From positions 13,512,001 through 13,576,000 of the forward strand of contig OX392527.1 in assembly GCA_947623455.1 (NCBI GenBank): a stretch of DNA of 64,000 nt, written 5' to 3'. The position numbers were made by a program, and so were the translations under genes. The stretch comes from Mimachlamys varia (Eukaryota; Mollusca; Bivalvia; Pectinida; Pectinidae). Every line of letters starts with the position of its first letter. Position 1 is the first letter of the stretch. Shown piece after piece: positions 12,152-27,100 of this stretch. Under the pieces are notes generated by a model, which made no database searches, had not been told where the DNA came from, and saw nothing but the letters and a program-made list of their open reading frames with translations.

Positions 12152-15100
12152 CTACAATACAGAAGATATCTATCAATCTCACCAAGTTTCAACATTAAAC
12201 AAGGCATCGCAAACGATACAAATCCCCTCGCGTGCTAACACATGAACTCTGACGCAAAATGGGGGTGGGGTTATTGCAGGACATTGACCTTGACCTTGGC
12301 ACCCTGAAACACGAACTTGTTCGAGGGATTCCCATGCTGGACCCTTATATGAAGTTTGGTCAGGATCCATTCAGAAATGAAGTTGCAAGAGTGCTGACAA
12401 AGATTTTCTATAAATAGTAACGGTGACCTTGACCTTGACCTTGGCACCCTGAAACAAGAACTCGTTCGAGGCATTACCATGCTGGACCCATATAGGAAGT
12501 TTGGTCAGAATCCGCTCAAAAATGAAGTGAACATACGTACGTACGTTTTGGACCTAGTAATCTGACAATGCCTCAAGAAAGCCTTACAAGGCCTGCATAA
12601 ACATTTCCAGGTCTGTCAGGATTAATACTAGAAAATGTCACATTTAAGAACGAACAAACCGGTTGTTCCGCATCAATGAAAATGGCACAAACTGTAAGTC
12701 TCACCATAAGACTCACCATACCTGACTTGGCCACTATCAATTATAGTTTTGGAGCAAGTTATTAATTACCATTATCATTTACATCACTATAACATTTAGT
12801 GAAATATACATAACCAAAATGTCTGTAAGAAAATTTCAACCATTCAGAAGCCTTTATTTTGGTGGCCATCTTGAATCATAATGCCATATTTTTTCTTTGT
12901 AATGAGTGCCATCACATGACCATTCCTCCCACCAAGTTTCATCATAATCAATAAAGTAGAAGAAAATTTATTACAGGATATGTGTTTAGCCAATCAGAGG
13001 CTGTGGTAGCCATTTTGGATGCTTAATCCAGAAAAAAAGAGGAAGGTGCACAACAGGACATCAGACTTATTATATATGCGAAGTTTAATGACAATCGTAT
13101 CAATTGTTATTTAATTAAGCTGGTTACATTACATAGATAACACTATATGCCCCCCATTTTATGACGAGGGCATAAAATGTATCCATTGTTTACAAGATTG
13201 TAATTTTTCCTTATCAATACAATTCAGGCTCTCCCATTTGTGAAGAGAGCTAGGCAAACATTGATCTATTTACCGGCAGCTGACGGATCCTTTTCCAGTC
13301 CATGGCCCCCTGTTCGGAGCAGTTCCGCCTTCTTGGATATGAGGATGTGGACAGGGTCTTCCATTGTACAGTTATACTCGCCTCCTTCATCATGGTTGTC
13401 GGTCTCAATGGCTCGTTCATACCAAAACAGTGAATCTTCCCAAGATATCGACCTACAATATAACATATATAATGTAAAATATCTGCTTATGCTAACAAAG
13501 CCTATGAAGGTAAATTGGGGACATGGTGACATTTACCTTCATATCATAAACCATTCCTTCTGTCTGGATTAAATATATTAAGAGATGGTTAGTGTATACA
13601 TACAGTGTATACTAGGTTAGGATAGCAAATGTGTATTTATTTCTTAAAGTACTGAGACAGATTCAAGTTTCTACTACTATTACTATTTTTTTAAATCTTT
13701 GTCAGCACTAAAGCCACTTCATTCTTGAAGGGGATTTTGATCAAACTGCTCTGTTAAAAAGAAAATGATATCACGCACAAGGTCTATAAATCATGAAGTG
13801 TTCTAGCTTAAGGTAGCTGGTAGTGTTGTGTATTGCTAAAACCCAATACTCAGTATACTTTATCAGCAAATGAAAGCAAAGTGAGCAGGGGCTCAAAAAG
13901 ATATACCCCTCACCCCTACAATGCGGTCAAGTGTGACCTTTGACCTTCAACATTGACCGATGACCAAAATAGAATGAGATGTAGAACTTAGTCGTGTGAT
14001 GGTATGGTGTAAATATGAACCAAATTGGACCAGGGGTTCATGAGATATCTGGTACATAAGGTCTGGCCGCACGCACAGGTGCCCCTTAGTGCACATCACA
14101 CACATGGGATATCTGGTACATAAGGTCTGGCCACACGCACAGGTGCCCCTTAGTGCACATCACACACATGGGATATCTGGTACATAAGGTCTGGACACAC
14201 GCACAGGTGCCCCTTAGTGCACATCACACACATGAGATATCTGGTACATAAGGTCTGGACACACGCACAGGTGCCCCTTAGTGCACATCACACACATGGG
14301 ATATCTGGTACATAAGGTCTGGCCACACGCACAGGTGCCCCTTAGTGCACATCACACACATGAGATATCTGGTACATAAGGTCTGGACACACGCACAGGT
14401 GCCCCTTAGTGCACATCACACACATGGGATATCTGGTACATAAGGTCTGGCCACACGCACAGGTGCCCCTTAGTGCACATCACACACATGAGATATCTGG
14501 TACATAAGGTCTGGACACACGCACAGGTGCCCCTTAGTGCACATCACACACATGGGATATCTGGTACATAAGGTCTGGACACACGCACAGGTGCCCCTTA
14601 GTGCACATCACACACATGGGATATCTGGTACATAAGGTCTGGCCACACACACAGGTGCCCCTTAGTGCACATCACACACATGAGATATCTGGTACATAAG
14701 GTCTGGACACACGCACAGGTGCCCCTTAGTGCACATCACACACATGGGATATCTGGTACATAAGGTCTGGCCACACGCACAGGTGCCCCTTAGTGCACAT
14801 CACACACATGAGATATCTGGTACATAAGGTCTGGACACACGCACAGGTGCCCCTTAGTACACATCACACACATGGGATATCTGGTACATAAGGTCTGGCC
14901 ACACGCACAGGTGCCCCTTAGTGCACATCACACACATGAGATATCTGGTACATAAGGTCTGGACACACGCACAGGTGCCCCTTAGTGCACATCACACACA
15001 TGGGATATCTGGTACATAAGGTCTGGACACACACACAGGTGCCCCTTAGTGCACATCACACACATTGACGCACACATGCACAGACAAAGTCTTTACTATG

Positions 15101-18100
15101 TACCCCACTTACCTAATTGGGGTGTATAATGAAGGCATGAGAGAGCTGTCATTAATGGTTTATCTTCAAGAATTTAGTAGACTTGTTTTTTTACAAAATA
15201 TCTACCATACCATACCCATCAATTCAAGATTCAGATCTGTACATGAGTGTTCTCACGTTTTATAGCAACAATTGATTCTCTATGAAAGAACGTGACTTGC
15301 ATTATATCTTCATATTACTTCTGTTTCTTTGTACAAATATACTTCATAAATAGTGCTGACCTTTTCGTGCCAAGGCCGTTGCCAGTCTCGAATGCCTTAG
15401 CCATATAGATCATGGCCCCTCGGTCCCCAGCTTCAGCTGCCTCCACCATGTAGTCAATTCCAATGTTAAAGTTCTCATCACTCTTCTGTAAAACAAAGCA
15501 AGTAACGTAAGTTAGCAAGGACACTTAATACAGACATAAGTTAGCAAGGACACTTAATACAAATATAAGTTAGCAAGGACACTTAATACAAACATAAGTT
15601 AGCAAGGACACTTCATACAAACATAAGTTAGCAAGGACAATTAATACAGACATAAGTTAGCAAGGACACTTAATACAGACATAAATTAGCAAGGACACTT
15701 AATACAGACATAAGTTAGCAAGGACACTTCATACAAACATAAGTTAGCAAGGACACTTATTACAAACATAAAACTGTATTGGGCTATATTTGTCACAGAG
15801 AACTGTATGAGAATTATGGCATCACATCTTTTCCTCACTTTCTCATCTTCTGTCAGCCCCCTACCTCAACAACACAATTGATGAGGACCTCCCTCTCCAT
15901 GCCCAGATATAGTTTAGACAGGGTAAGTATGGCCTCCATCTCCCCAAGCTCCGCTGCATGCTCCTCATGAAATATGGCCGACTCCCAATCAATGTCCTTC
16001 TCGTTTCTTTCCTCTCCAACCACAAATCTGCCGATTTCATGGTATTTAGCCATCTCATGATGGATCTGCATAAAATGTTGTTTGAATGTTGTATTTTAGT
16101 AGGAGTTACTAAATAATCATTTCATTAATTTAAATGTTTATAATATCACAAACGATTACTGGTAACTCTTCATTTGAAGTTTGATAAGTATAGGGACTTG
16201 TTGTGCAGAAAGTTAATTTCCATTTTAGAAATATGGAGTCTGAATTAGCTCACATATATACAGTACTGAGGTTATTGTGCAGAAACAGATTGCAGTATAG
16301 ATAGATGGAAGGACAGACGGATCCCGATGAGCATTATATACATATGTTTCATTTCAGATACATTTTACTTATTAAACATTTGGATTAAGGAACAGGTGCA
16401 GCCTATATATCAGCTCTCTCCTCACTTATATACAACTTCCTTAAGTCTTTGATCCAGGGACCCTTTAAATTGATTCATATAACTGATGATAGAAGAAAAA
16501 GGAGGAAGCAGCTTTTGAAATATCTATGCTTTTTTCCTCTTTGAGGCTCCATCTTTCTGCCCTCTATGAGGTCCTAATATCTCAAGTATGGACCCCCTTT
16601 CTCTTCTTCAAGGGACCACATCTTTGACCAAAAGGATCTTTACAGATTATATTCCTTCACCAGTCAACAACAAATAGTATTTTAAAGGGAAATAAATCTA
16701 ATAATCATGATTAACCAGATTCTGGGTAAAAGAACAATATAATGAAGTTTTATCAGGATAATCCATCGTACAAATTTAACCCATTCTTACCTTTCCTAGC
16801 GTAGAATCACCAACTTTAATGTTCATCAGTTTCCTGAAGTCAATCTCCATAGCAACACATGATGGCCGAGCTCTTTGCTGCGCCATTCTTTGGAATGCCT
16901 CTCTTTCCTCCTGCAGATACAAATATTTTGAGGATAAGGCGTAAGTATATAATAATTACAGAATCAGCACTTAGTGTGTCACATGTCTGAGAAAACTGAC
17001 AGAAAGTATGTTTATCAGACAAATATGCTTTAAAACAACAAATGTTCATTACCTAGGACCACTAAATATGACCCGGGACAAAATTATTCTGTACTGACTG
17101 AAGAATTGAAAAAAAAAAGTATCCCACTCTGAAACGCTGTGACAGAAACTTTGGTATCTGCTTCTCCCATAAATGTATTTCAATGCCTGAAATATATTTA
17201 CATACCCGTGCCCAATATAAACATTTAGTAGTAACTAGCAATTTGTACATGTGACATCAAACCACTAAAAACTCAAAATGTGAAAATATCAAATTCAATT
17301 TTTACATTATACCACAAACTTTGATTAATAGATTGAAGTAAATTGGTGAGAAATAGGGACTGCACATAATGTGTTCAGAGAAACTCTTTCCATGCAGCCA
17401 ATAGAATCATATAGGAGCGTCATGATAGCAAGTTCTCTTGTGGAACAATGAAAACATTAGTAGTAACTCTTGCATATCAAATGTGTCTTCCACATGTGAG
17501 AAGTAGGCGAAACAGAAACAGTGTTAATTGTTATATACTAAGTTTGTATTGTACACAAACAGGAATTGAAAACTTAATTTGCGAGCTTTCAAAAATCGTC
17601 TGTTTCCTTTGTCAGGCAAAGAGTACAATAGCCGAGTGACGGTGTTCTGACCGCTGAAATTAGCTCACTACCCAAAATAGACCGAGTTGGAGAAGTCAGC
17701 TGTCAAAAACTTAGCGCGACATTTCGTCCAAATGTACTCTAATACTACATGTAGACAGAGAAACGGGTAAGATGTTTACCCATTCTGCCACTTATTGGAT
17801 GTTAAAATAGGGTTATAAAGATGACTCAACTGGTGTCCCCCCTCGTATCTGTTCATTGATTCCCCTTCCTTCCTAATCCATATGGACAAAGGAAACAGAC
17901 GTTTTCGAAAGCTCGCATATTAAGTTTTCAATTCCTGCTTGTGTACAAAACAAACTTAGTATATATCATTCATACCAAACTGATGAATCTTATTCCAAGT
18001 GTTAATTGTTATCCAAATCTTGAGAATTATATCAATAGAGCATGCTGTGACAAGGATGTGGTATTTTTACTGATTGTGTATATAATTTCTTCCCACCTGA

Positions 18101-21100
18101 TGTATTTCATGTCCGTCAATCAGAAGACAAACACATTATTCTGCATCATTTTTCTTAAATACTGGTGAATAGTATTGAATAAGAATCACTACAAACTTTC
18201 ATATCGTTATACTATAATATATGGATTACCAGGTATGCATAACTGACAGTAGTAATATTTTTACCAGAGTTATTTTAAGAGGAAATGATTCAAGAACAAG
18301 CATGATTTAACTTGTAGGGAAGTCTGCCCCTTTTCTTAATAGAAAATCAGTTCTTTATTGAGTGTTATCTTCGTTTCTTGACATAATGATGATGAGAGCT
18401 GTTTACACCAACTTTCAGAGTGATAAGAAGGTACCGTACCTCTGCTGTCATGGAGGATTGGCTGTCCGATTTGTCGGATTTCTCTGACTCACTGATGAAC
18501 CTCATGCGGCTGTGTCTCACCCCCGGCGATGGACTGTCTATGGACATACCCTCATCAGTATCCTCATCTATCGCAGAGTCGCTCAGCACAGACGAGTTGG
18601 ACCGCTGCCGCTCCAGAAAACGAGTAATATCAATCTTTGTGTCAGGGGAAGAGAGAGAAATACAGCGTTCCTCATCCCCTCTTAATCTCGTTTTCATCAT
18701 TGATTTTCTCTGTAACAGATCAAAAGTTATATGAAGTTATAGTGTGTTTAAGTGTGAATTCTAAAATTTCTTGTACTTCTTGTAAGATGACAAATCACAC
18801 ATATGCTGCACCTTTTAAATTCAGTAATAGATACAGTATGCCGAAAAAATGAATTAAACTGCTTCATACAGCTGTTTCGTCCTTCTCAGACTCTTCAGTG
18901 ATGCAAGGGACCAAAAGGTGGGAATCAAAAATTTCTAAACTAATGTAGAAGCAGAAGGGTCAGGTGCATAAAACCCCTTTAATATATGAATTAAGAAGTA
19001 AATTTTAACTAGTTCTTTAAAATTTCAAATTGTGTTACGTGTAGTTATATGTCTCGCCTTTCTCACTTTTCAATAACGTCTATATGGAATATAACATTAC
19101 AACAAAATTACACACATTATGATTGTAACATTAATGTGACCAAGTTTCAATTCCATGAGATAATAATAACAATGTAAGAAGTGGATTTTAACGCAAAATC
19201 TCAAATTCTGATGATTTTACCACACTTTCCTTTGAATTAAGGTTAGGTGTTTATTATGATAGTACGAGTTATGTGATCCCTAAATTGAATAGCATAAAAA
19301 GTAAAAAAAAATTGGAGTTGATACAATTCTTGTTTCACATTTTCCTCAAAATTTCAATTTTGTTTAGCTCAAAATTTGAGAACATGTGAAAAAACTCTGA
19401 CAGTTTATTTTTTATGATCATTATATGATAGTATCAATAAGTTGACTAACAACAACAAAATGTGAAAATTTATCTTGAAATTTGATGTCAATTCTCAAAA
19501 TCCACAAAAAATCAGTGTTTATCCACAAATAGGAATAAATGCCTCCAACTTGATTTTTAGTGTGATGGTACCCTGCATCAGCATCCAGGCTAAGTTTCAA
19601 CTCAATACGATATCAATAACACTGTAAAAAGTGGAACACAAATGCTATAAATTGACATATCTTTATCAAAATGTGCGTATAAATTTCCTGTAAACTTGGG
19701 CTAGGTGTTCAATGTGATGTATCGGTAACCTTAGTTTCAATTCAATAAAATATTGATGATAAAGTAAAAAGTTGACTTTAACCCAAATTCTCAAAATGCA
19801 GATGTTTCTACCCAAAAACAACAGATTTCCCATAAAATGAGGTTAGAAATTCAGTATGATAGTATGAATGATGTGACCAAGTCTTAATTCAATTGGATAA
19901 CAATAACACTGTAACTGTAAAACATGGATTTAAACACAAATTTTGAAACGGTTTCAGTTGCCGCCACTGCCATTGCCAGAAAAGCAACAGTTCAGTCTTG
20001 CTTTCCTCGACTATCGTCAAAGGTGAGACAATAGAACAATATCCAGTAATTATTACAATGTCAAAGTAAAACAAACACTCTCTCATGTCTCTCATGTCCT
20101 GCCTGCGTAGTCAACAAAATCTTACCATAAACACAGCATTCTTATTTCTTACAATTACCGAATTAATAAAGTCAATTGCCATTTTGATATGTAGAACAAG
20201 TTTTGTAAACTTCTGACATGTCATGTAATGCTGTCAAAATATGACTGAGACACTTTTACAGGAAACCATAAATGTGGTAACACTAAGAGGTACTTACCTG
20301 ATGGCGGAGTATGTCTTTGTGAGCGTTGAGTTCCAGAGGTGAGAGATCAAACTCCGTGAGATCGAGACTCCTGCAGATGTCGTTACAGATGTGAGAGTGG
20401 AAGAAGAGAGCCATGCCCTTAGCCCCCAGGTTGCCGTCCCCATACTCATTGCCCTCAAGGGTGTGTATCTGGGGGTCAGTGTAGAGGTCTCCAACTCCCT
20501 GTATGTCCACCACGATCAGCATGTGACCAGAACGCTCAAACGTGAAATGACTCAGGGCCTAGGAGTATCAAGGTATGAAATTATAAATCATATTAAGAAT
20601 AGGACATGATAAAGTCTCAATCGCATAGCTTTTGTTTTCAAAGACATATCTGACTCTCACTTGTCCCGAAAAGTGTTCAGCTATTTATTACAAAGTATTC
20701 CACCCTAGCAACATATATATGATAAATGTCATTACTAAACTTGAGCTTTCCACAGAAGTCAGGTTTTAACACTTTCTATACGAGTGATCTTGAAAGTGTG
20801 CCAAAATCATTTACTAAATTGACAGCTGTCTGACTCAGCAACTAATGCATACAAATTTACTCACTGTAGTCCAGCCCAGATAAAAACAGAACATTTATAT
20901 TCACTATTGGTCTTAATCTTTCTTTAGAAGACCTTGTGATCAATTTTGAAAAAAATTGACCTTTGTGAATTTTTTTAAATGAGTTGAAGGTCTATCATTT
21001 GAACAGTCATACTAGCCTCCTGGACAGCAAGCTAGACATATCCTTACTTTATTCTTCAAAGTGGCTTTAAACACTACCATCAACTTACATTTGGGGTGTA

Positions 21101-24100
21101 ACGTACCTGTGGGGTGTAACGCAGCGAATCTTCAACAAAGCCAGAGTTTGAGTTGTATTTGACATAATGACCTTCAATGAAGTGCTCAAGGTGATACAAG
21201 GGAGAACCTGGTCGGTCCTTAAACTCCAAGATGTACATCTGGAATATGTCCACCTGGATAAAACAAAAGTGATATCTGTCAACTAACATCCAATGTCTGT
21301 TTATAAACAGGTAGTACATGTGACAGAAATACTTGGATTAAAGTATTAAAGAGGCATAACTTAATATGCAGTACCCAAATATAACTTGTTGCATTAATTT
21401 TCTTACCATGTACAAGTCCAGACAAATTCTAATAAAAATGTTCAAAAAAGGTTAAACCTCCATAATAATTCATTTATCGGATCTGTCCAAAAATGGCCCA
21501 TGCACAATTTTAGACTGAGGGGAACCCACCTATGAAATGGGAACCCACACATGATATTTGAGAATTGATCCATCCAGTACTTCTCAAGATATAGCGATAA
21601 CAAGAATTGTTGAACGGATGACAGACTGACTGACGACCGACCATTAACGAAGGGTGATTTGAACGAAATAAAAGCAAATTTCGTAATATATAGTTACCTT
21701 TTTTGGAGGTTTGTGTCTGTTGTACTCCTCCGCCCACACCTTGGCATCCATCTGTAATTTGACATCCTGGAAATACACATCCCTGTCCACAGTCTGTATG
21801 TAGTTTTTGGCCACATAATTTCCACTGTGGTTCCAGTCCGGGTTCTTTAAGAACTGAGACAATTTCTTCCTGAAATAGATCATTAACATATGATATAAAT
21901 CTGGGTGAGGTGTGATTTACATGTTATATGTCCATTTCCCAAGAGACCATCTGTGATTTCATGTTTATTTTTCAAAGAATTTCTGACCATGTCATAACCT
22001 CTAGTTTGGAACTGAACAGCGACAGACAGTTCACACTCCCACACAGAACTATGGGTTAGGTGAACACATTGCTAAAGAACTCACTGGTTTGTCAACCCTT
22101 GATTTGAGGCTTTGGGTGTATATGCTTGGCAAGGGGAGGTACAAACCTGGGTTGATGTTTTCGGGGGTGAAGACTTAGACAAGAGATCCCAGATAGTGAT
22201 GTTTTTCGATGTTGAAGACTTAGACAAGAGATCCCTGATAGTGATGTTTTCGGGGGTGAAGACTTAGACAAGAGATCCCAGATAGTGATAAATGTTTTCG
22301 GGGGTGAAGACTTAGACAAGAGATCCCAGATAGTGATAAATGTTTTCGGGGGTGAAGACTTAGACAAGAGATCCCAGATAGTGATGTTTTTGGGGGTGAA
22401 GACGTAGACAAGAGATCCCAAACTCCCCCTTGTGTTTGATCATCATTTGTTAATCGATAATTACAGCTTTTCCCTTCTATGCCCTTTTTTTCTTACTTGC
22501 TCCTAATATTTTAAAGCAGTAACAATAATTAAGGATGGAGCCCATCGTCTGATGGTGGTGGGTGAAAAAGGAGGGAGGAACATAATAGAGCTGGACTTCT
22601 GCATATCTCCATCATTGGCGACCAAAAGTATAGCTTAATCTGAGGAGCTCTGAGAGTCTGTCAGAGTTTAGCAGGCCCTGATTTCTATTTTCCCTGTTAA
22701 AGATTTTCCCTGTTAAAGATTTTAACAATCTTTGCCAAAAAAAAAATTCTGCTGTACATGTAGGAGTAAGTTCAAGATGAAAACAATACTTTTATTTATA
22801 ACTGCTCTATCAACTGAGTGTACATTTACAGAACACCAAAAGGTCAGATGTGACATGGGAATTTGGACTGAACATTTAAATCAATAGCTTCTATATTGCA
22901 TTACATGTACTTGAAATATACATATACTTATATATATAAGATGAATACTTGAGTTCTTAGTGTTGCTAAGTTCTTGTTAGAAGTGAACTCAGATATTTGT
23001 TAACTTTCACTTCCCCGAGTGACAGTCATGAGACAAATAGATAACTCAATCGCTACGTAGATCACTAGACTTGTTTATCAACTCTAAACAGACAGTAAAG
23101 TGTTATTTAAAAATAAATAAGGGTATTTAATCTTTCTATCCAGATTATTTAATCCAAATTCACATAATTAATCTAAAACTAATAATAAAGATGTTTACAA
23201 TTAGCTTCAAGTTTATGACTAATACTACAGGATTAAATTTGGAAAAAAAAGCCACCATTACTTTTGATATAGTAAGGACCACACACAAGAATGTAAGCTA
23301 AATGACCTATATTTGGAGACTTTCAATATGAAATCAATAAGCTTGTTTCTTTCAGATTACCATATCTATACAAGGTCTAGACCATTTGACATATGTCAGC
23401 TTATGTCACATGTTGCCCAAGGTATGATTCACACAAATTCCTCATTTTCTGATGAATAATATGTGAAAAAAGATAATATTTTTATATTATGTTATTTGTC
23501 ACAACCCGAGCTCGACTTCCTATCATCAAGGAAGTAATAGTGAGCTCCCACAACAGACCATCATAATATTATTATCATTTACTTTATCTACTTTTTGTTT
23601 TACAGTTTGTCACACTGGTTTAAAAAAAGTCACGACAGAGACAAATCATGAACTATGAAAATATTCTTGTAACACAACCAATAAAAGTTTCTATGTGAAA
23701 CCTTGATGACTCTAAATACAGTATGTACTCTTTCACCATGATCAGACAAATGGCTAGTGAAGCATATGTACAGACTACAGAGGTGTAAAATATGAATAAG
23801 TTGTTCCTAAATTGATGTCAATTTGCTGATGTACAATTAGTAGTTAAATGTACATGTATATGTACAACATAGTCGAGTCTATTTAAGAATCGATATGTTG
23901 ACAACTTCTACGCATATAATTATTAACTGGTCATTTGTCTGATAAAGGTGATGTCCAAGTCATCAAAACAACACATATAAATGAACACTTTTTGGTTGTG
24001 TTATACAAGTATCTTTTCATAATCCATATTTATCAACCTTAAACAAATATTCAGGGGGGAAAAAATCAAATATCCCTCAGGCCATACCAATTTAATTTAT

Positions 24101-27100
24101 TGTTCGTCGGATTTACCGCTCCTGTTTTGGAAAAATAAAATGAAAGTAAAAGTAAAATATCACCGCTCCAATTTTAGCGTCAATGAAAAATGATGAATCC
24201 AGATATATTTCACAATGGTTCAAAATTAAGAAAATGCCATTCTGGATCATTTGGGAGTTTAAAACGAAGGTAAAAATGGTATTTCAAGCATTTTTTTGGC
24301 AGAAACACTGGGAATGTGTCAAAATGGATTTCTTATTGTGTTTGTTGCTACATAATCCGGTCACCATCATGTTTTGCAAAATACCGCAATAGAATTGTTT
24401 ATCGTTCCAAGATCTCTTGATCAAATAAACAGAATACGGAACTCAAGCAGTCTCACTAAAAAGCGACTTCAAGCGTCAACAGAAAATATCTTTAAAATCC
24501 TGAATTAAGTAAGCAACATCTTAAGATATGTTGTTAATACAATTGTACAACTATAATACATGTAACACCTCTTTATTGAATTTCAAATCGTTATTCTCCT
24601 CAAGCGATTGACCCAATCTTTCAGACATCATTGTCATTTCATCAGTCTTATTTCAATAGAATAGGCCTACTGTTGATAGTTAAAAAACGGGTTTGTTATC
24701 AATATTTTGTATTTATGTAGTTATTATCATTCGAACTCTCATCCTGATGCCGTTGTTACCAGTAATCAGAACATTTAAATCCCGAATGGATTAACACTGG
24801 GTTCATGATGCTTTTTCAACCATGATATAGACAATAATGAACTTATTCATATACTGGACATCAGCTTATAAACTGATTTTAATTTTTATGATCTGGATAT
24901 TTAGTACACAAATAATGCTTGCGTCCATTAATATTACTATTTACTATTATTGTAAATCAAAGTTTGTCAGCAAAACACCTAGTGCTATACATCTAGCCTT
25001 CAGGTTTTTTTTTATAGCGGTATATCATACATATACTTTTTCGTCATCAATTTATATCAATTCGATAAAATATGCAATCTGCATGAAAAGAAGCATCTAA
25101 ATACCCCCCAAAAACATGTGGTTGCTAAAAGGTGTTTCCTGCTGCTTTGGTTCAATCACTAAACTTGAATGGCTGACCTTGGGTCTTCTATTAAGAAGGT
25201 AATTTAAGAAAGCTTTTCTCTCAAATGCTGTTTTATTGCACAGCTTTATACAAGTAGTTTGTACCATGGAAATAATAAAAAAAAAAAAAAACGCTACCAC
25301 AGTTTAAATACGTGTACTATTTGGTGATACATTATATGAATAGTCAAACATGTATTCTAACATTTTGCCTTTTGAAAACTCCCGCTCCCTCGAAATTTCA
25401 AGGAATTCAAAATTTTTGTAAAAACAAAAAAATTTCGCCCGCTCGCTCCAATTTTGAAATCTCATTTTCCGAAGAACAATAAATCAAATTGGTATGGCCT
25501 CAAATTGTTATTATGGCCCTCACACATCTTATAATTACAGTTCTGTACCCCTCACAGAATCAATTTGATATCTATTTCAGAGCCTCTTTTGAAGACCTCT
25601 GATGCCAAATGCCACACAACTATAACATGAAATAGTTAGTGTTGCGTTACAAGTAATTAAATATTTGTTGCTTTTTCAGGAGGATAACATGATTATATGA
25701 TTCACAATCAATCACATGGAACAAATTAATCTCAGTAAACAAAGAACATGTTTATCTATTAAATGTCAATGTCGATGTAGATTTAAATGACAGCACGTTC
25801 TAGCCTGACTGACTACAGGAAGATCAATAGATCATAACTTTTTTCATTCAGTATCTATAAATTGTCCTCTACTTATAATGAGATAAATGAGAGAAAAATA
25901 TTCATGTAAACATATTTATCTACATGATTATTTATGCTGGTCCTAATCATATTACTGGATCATATTTATATAGGGTCATGTTTTATGTATGTAATCAGAT
26001 TGTGCTGTGTTACACTGAGTAATCATATCTTACATATTAGGTACCAGGCACAGGTTAATTTTTCCTCAAACCTTAATTTTGACTACCTGGTGTCTCTACT
26101 TCAGCTGATGCTTATATACTTTAATCTATACCATACTAAACAGGTAAAATATATCATTTCAACAGTTTACAATTGTAATGAAATTGTATCATCAGAAAGT
26201 GTTATATAACAGCTTTGTTCAAACATAAACAGTTGAACCTAGAGCTAGATACGTATCCTCAAAGTCATCAGTTATTAAGTATTCAAGTTAAGTTTGAACG
26301 TGAAGTGTGAACTTTGGCCGCACCGGCAAAATACTTAAAATTAAACATGATCTTCCTGATTTATGAGTTTGTGATATCGATATGTTAGACTGTATCAGAC
26401 AGCATTTTGTAACCAGATGTTGTCTCAACACAAGAATTATGCGTAATTATATGTCTCGCCTTTCCCACTTTGCCGATAATGTTTAAGTCCCAACAGAAAA
26501 TTGGTACGACAAAACACATACAGCAAAATGATATCAGTAACTTGACCTAGTTTCAATTTAATTACACATCAATAACACTACAATAGTGGATGCTAACGTA
26601 AATTCTTAAAATTCCTATGTTTTTGCCCCAAAACAACAAAACCTGCGAATAAATTTCCTCCAAATTTCAGTGAGGTCTTCAGTATGATAATATAAGTAAC
26701 TACTCTAAGTTTCAATTGAATCTGTTATCGGTGACAGTATATAAAGTGGACTTTAAATGCAAATTCTCAAAATTTCCATGTTTTCCCCAAAAACAGCAGA
26801 AACTGCAAATAAATCAACTCCAAATTTCAGTAAATTGTCCGGTATGATGATATCAGTAATTACCTAAAATTTCAATTGATTCCTATATCAGAAACACTAT
26901 AAAAAGTGGACTTTAACGCAAATTCTCAAAATTCCATGTTTTTACCCCAAAACACCAAAACCTGTTACACAATTTCTTTTAAATTCAGGTTAGGTATTAA
27001 GTATGATGGTTTGAGTAATGTGACCAATTTTCAATGCAATAGGATAATTATAACACTGTGAGAAGTGGACTTTAACACAAATATTGATGCCACCACCGCT

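Noticed and set aside
4505..15064. CRISPR-like arrays
   Set aside because: Units are contiguous without distinct spacers, and the genome is eukaryotic.
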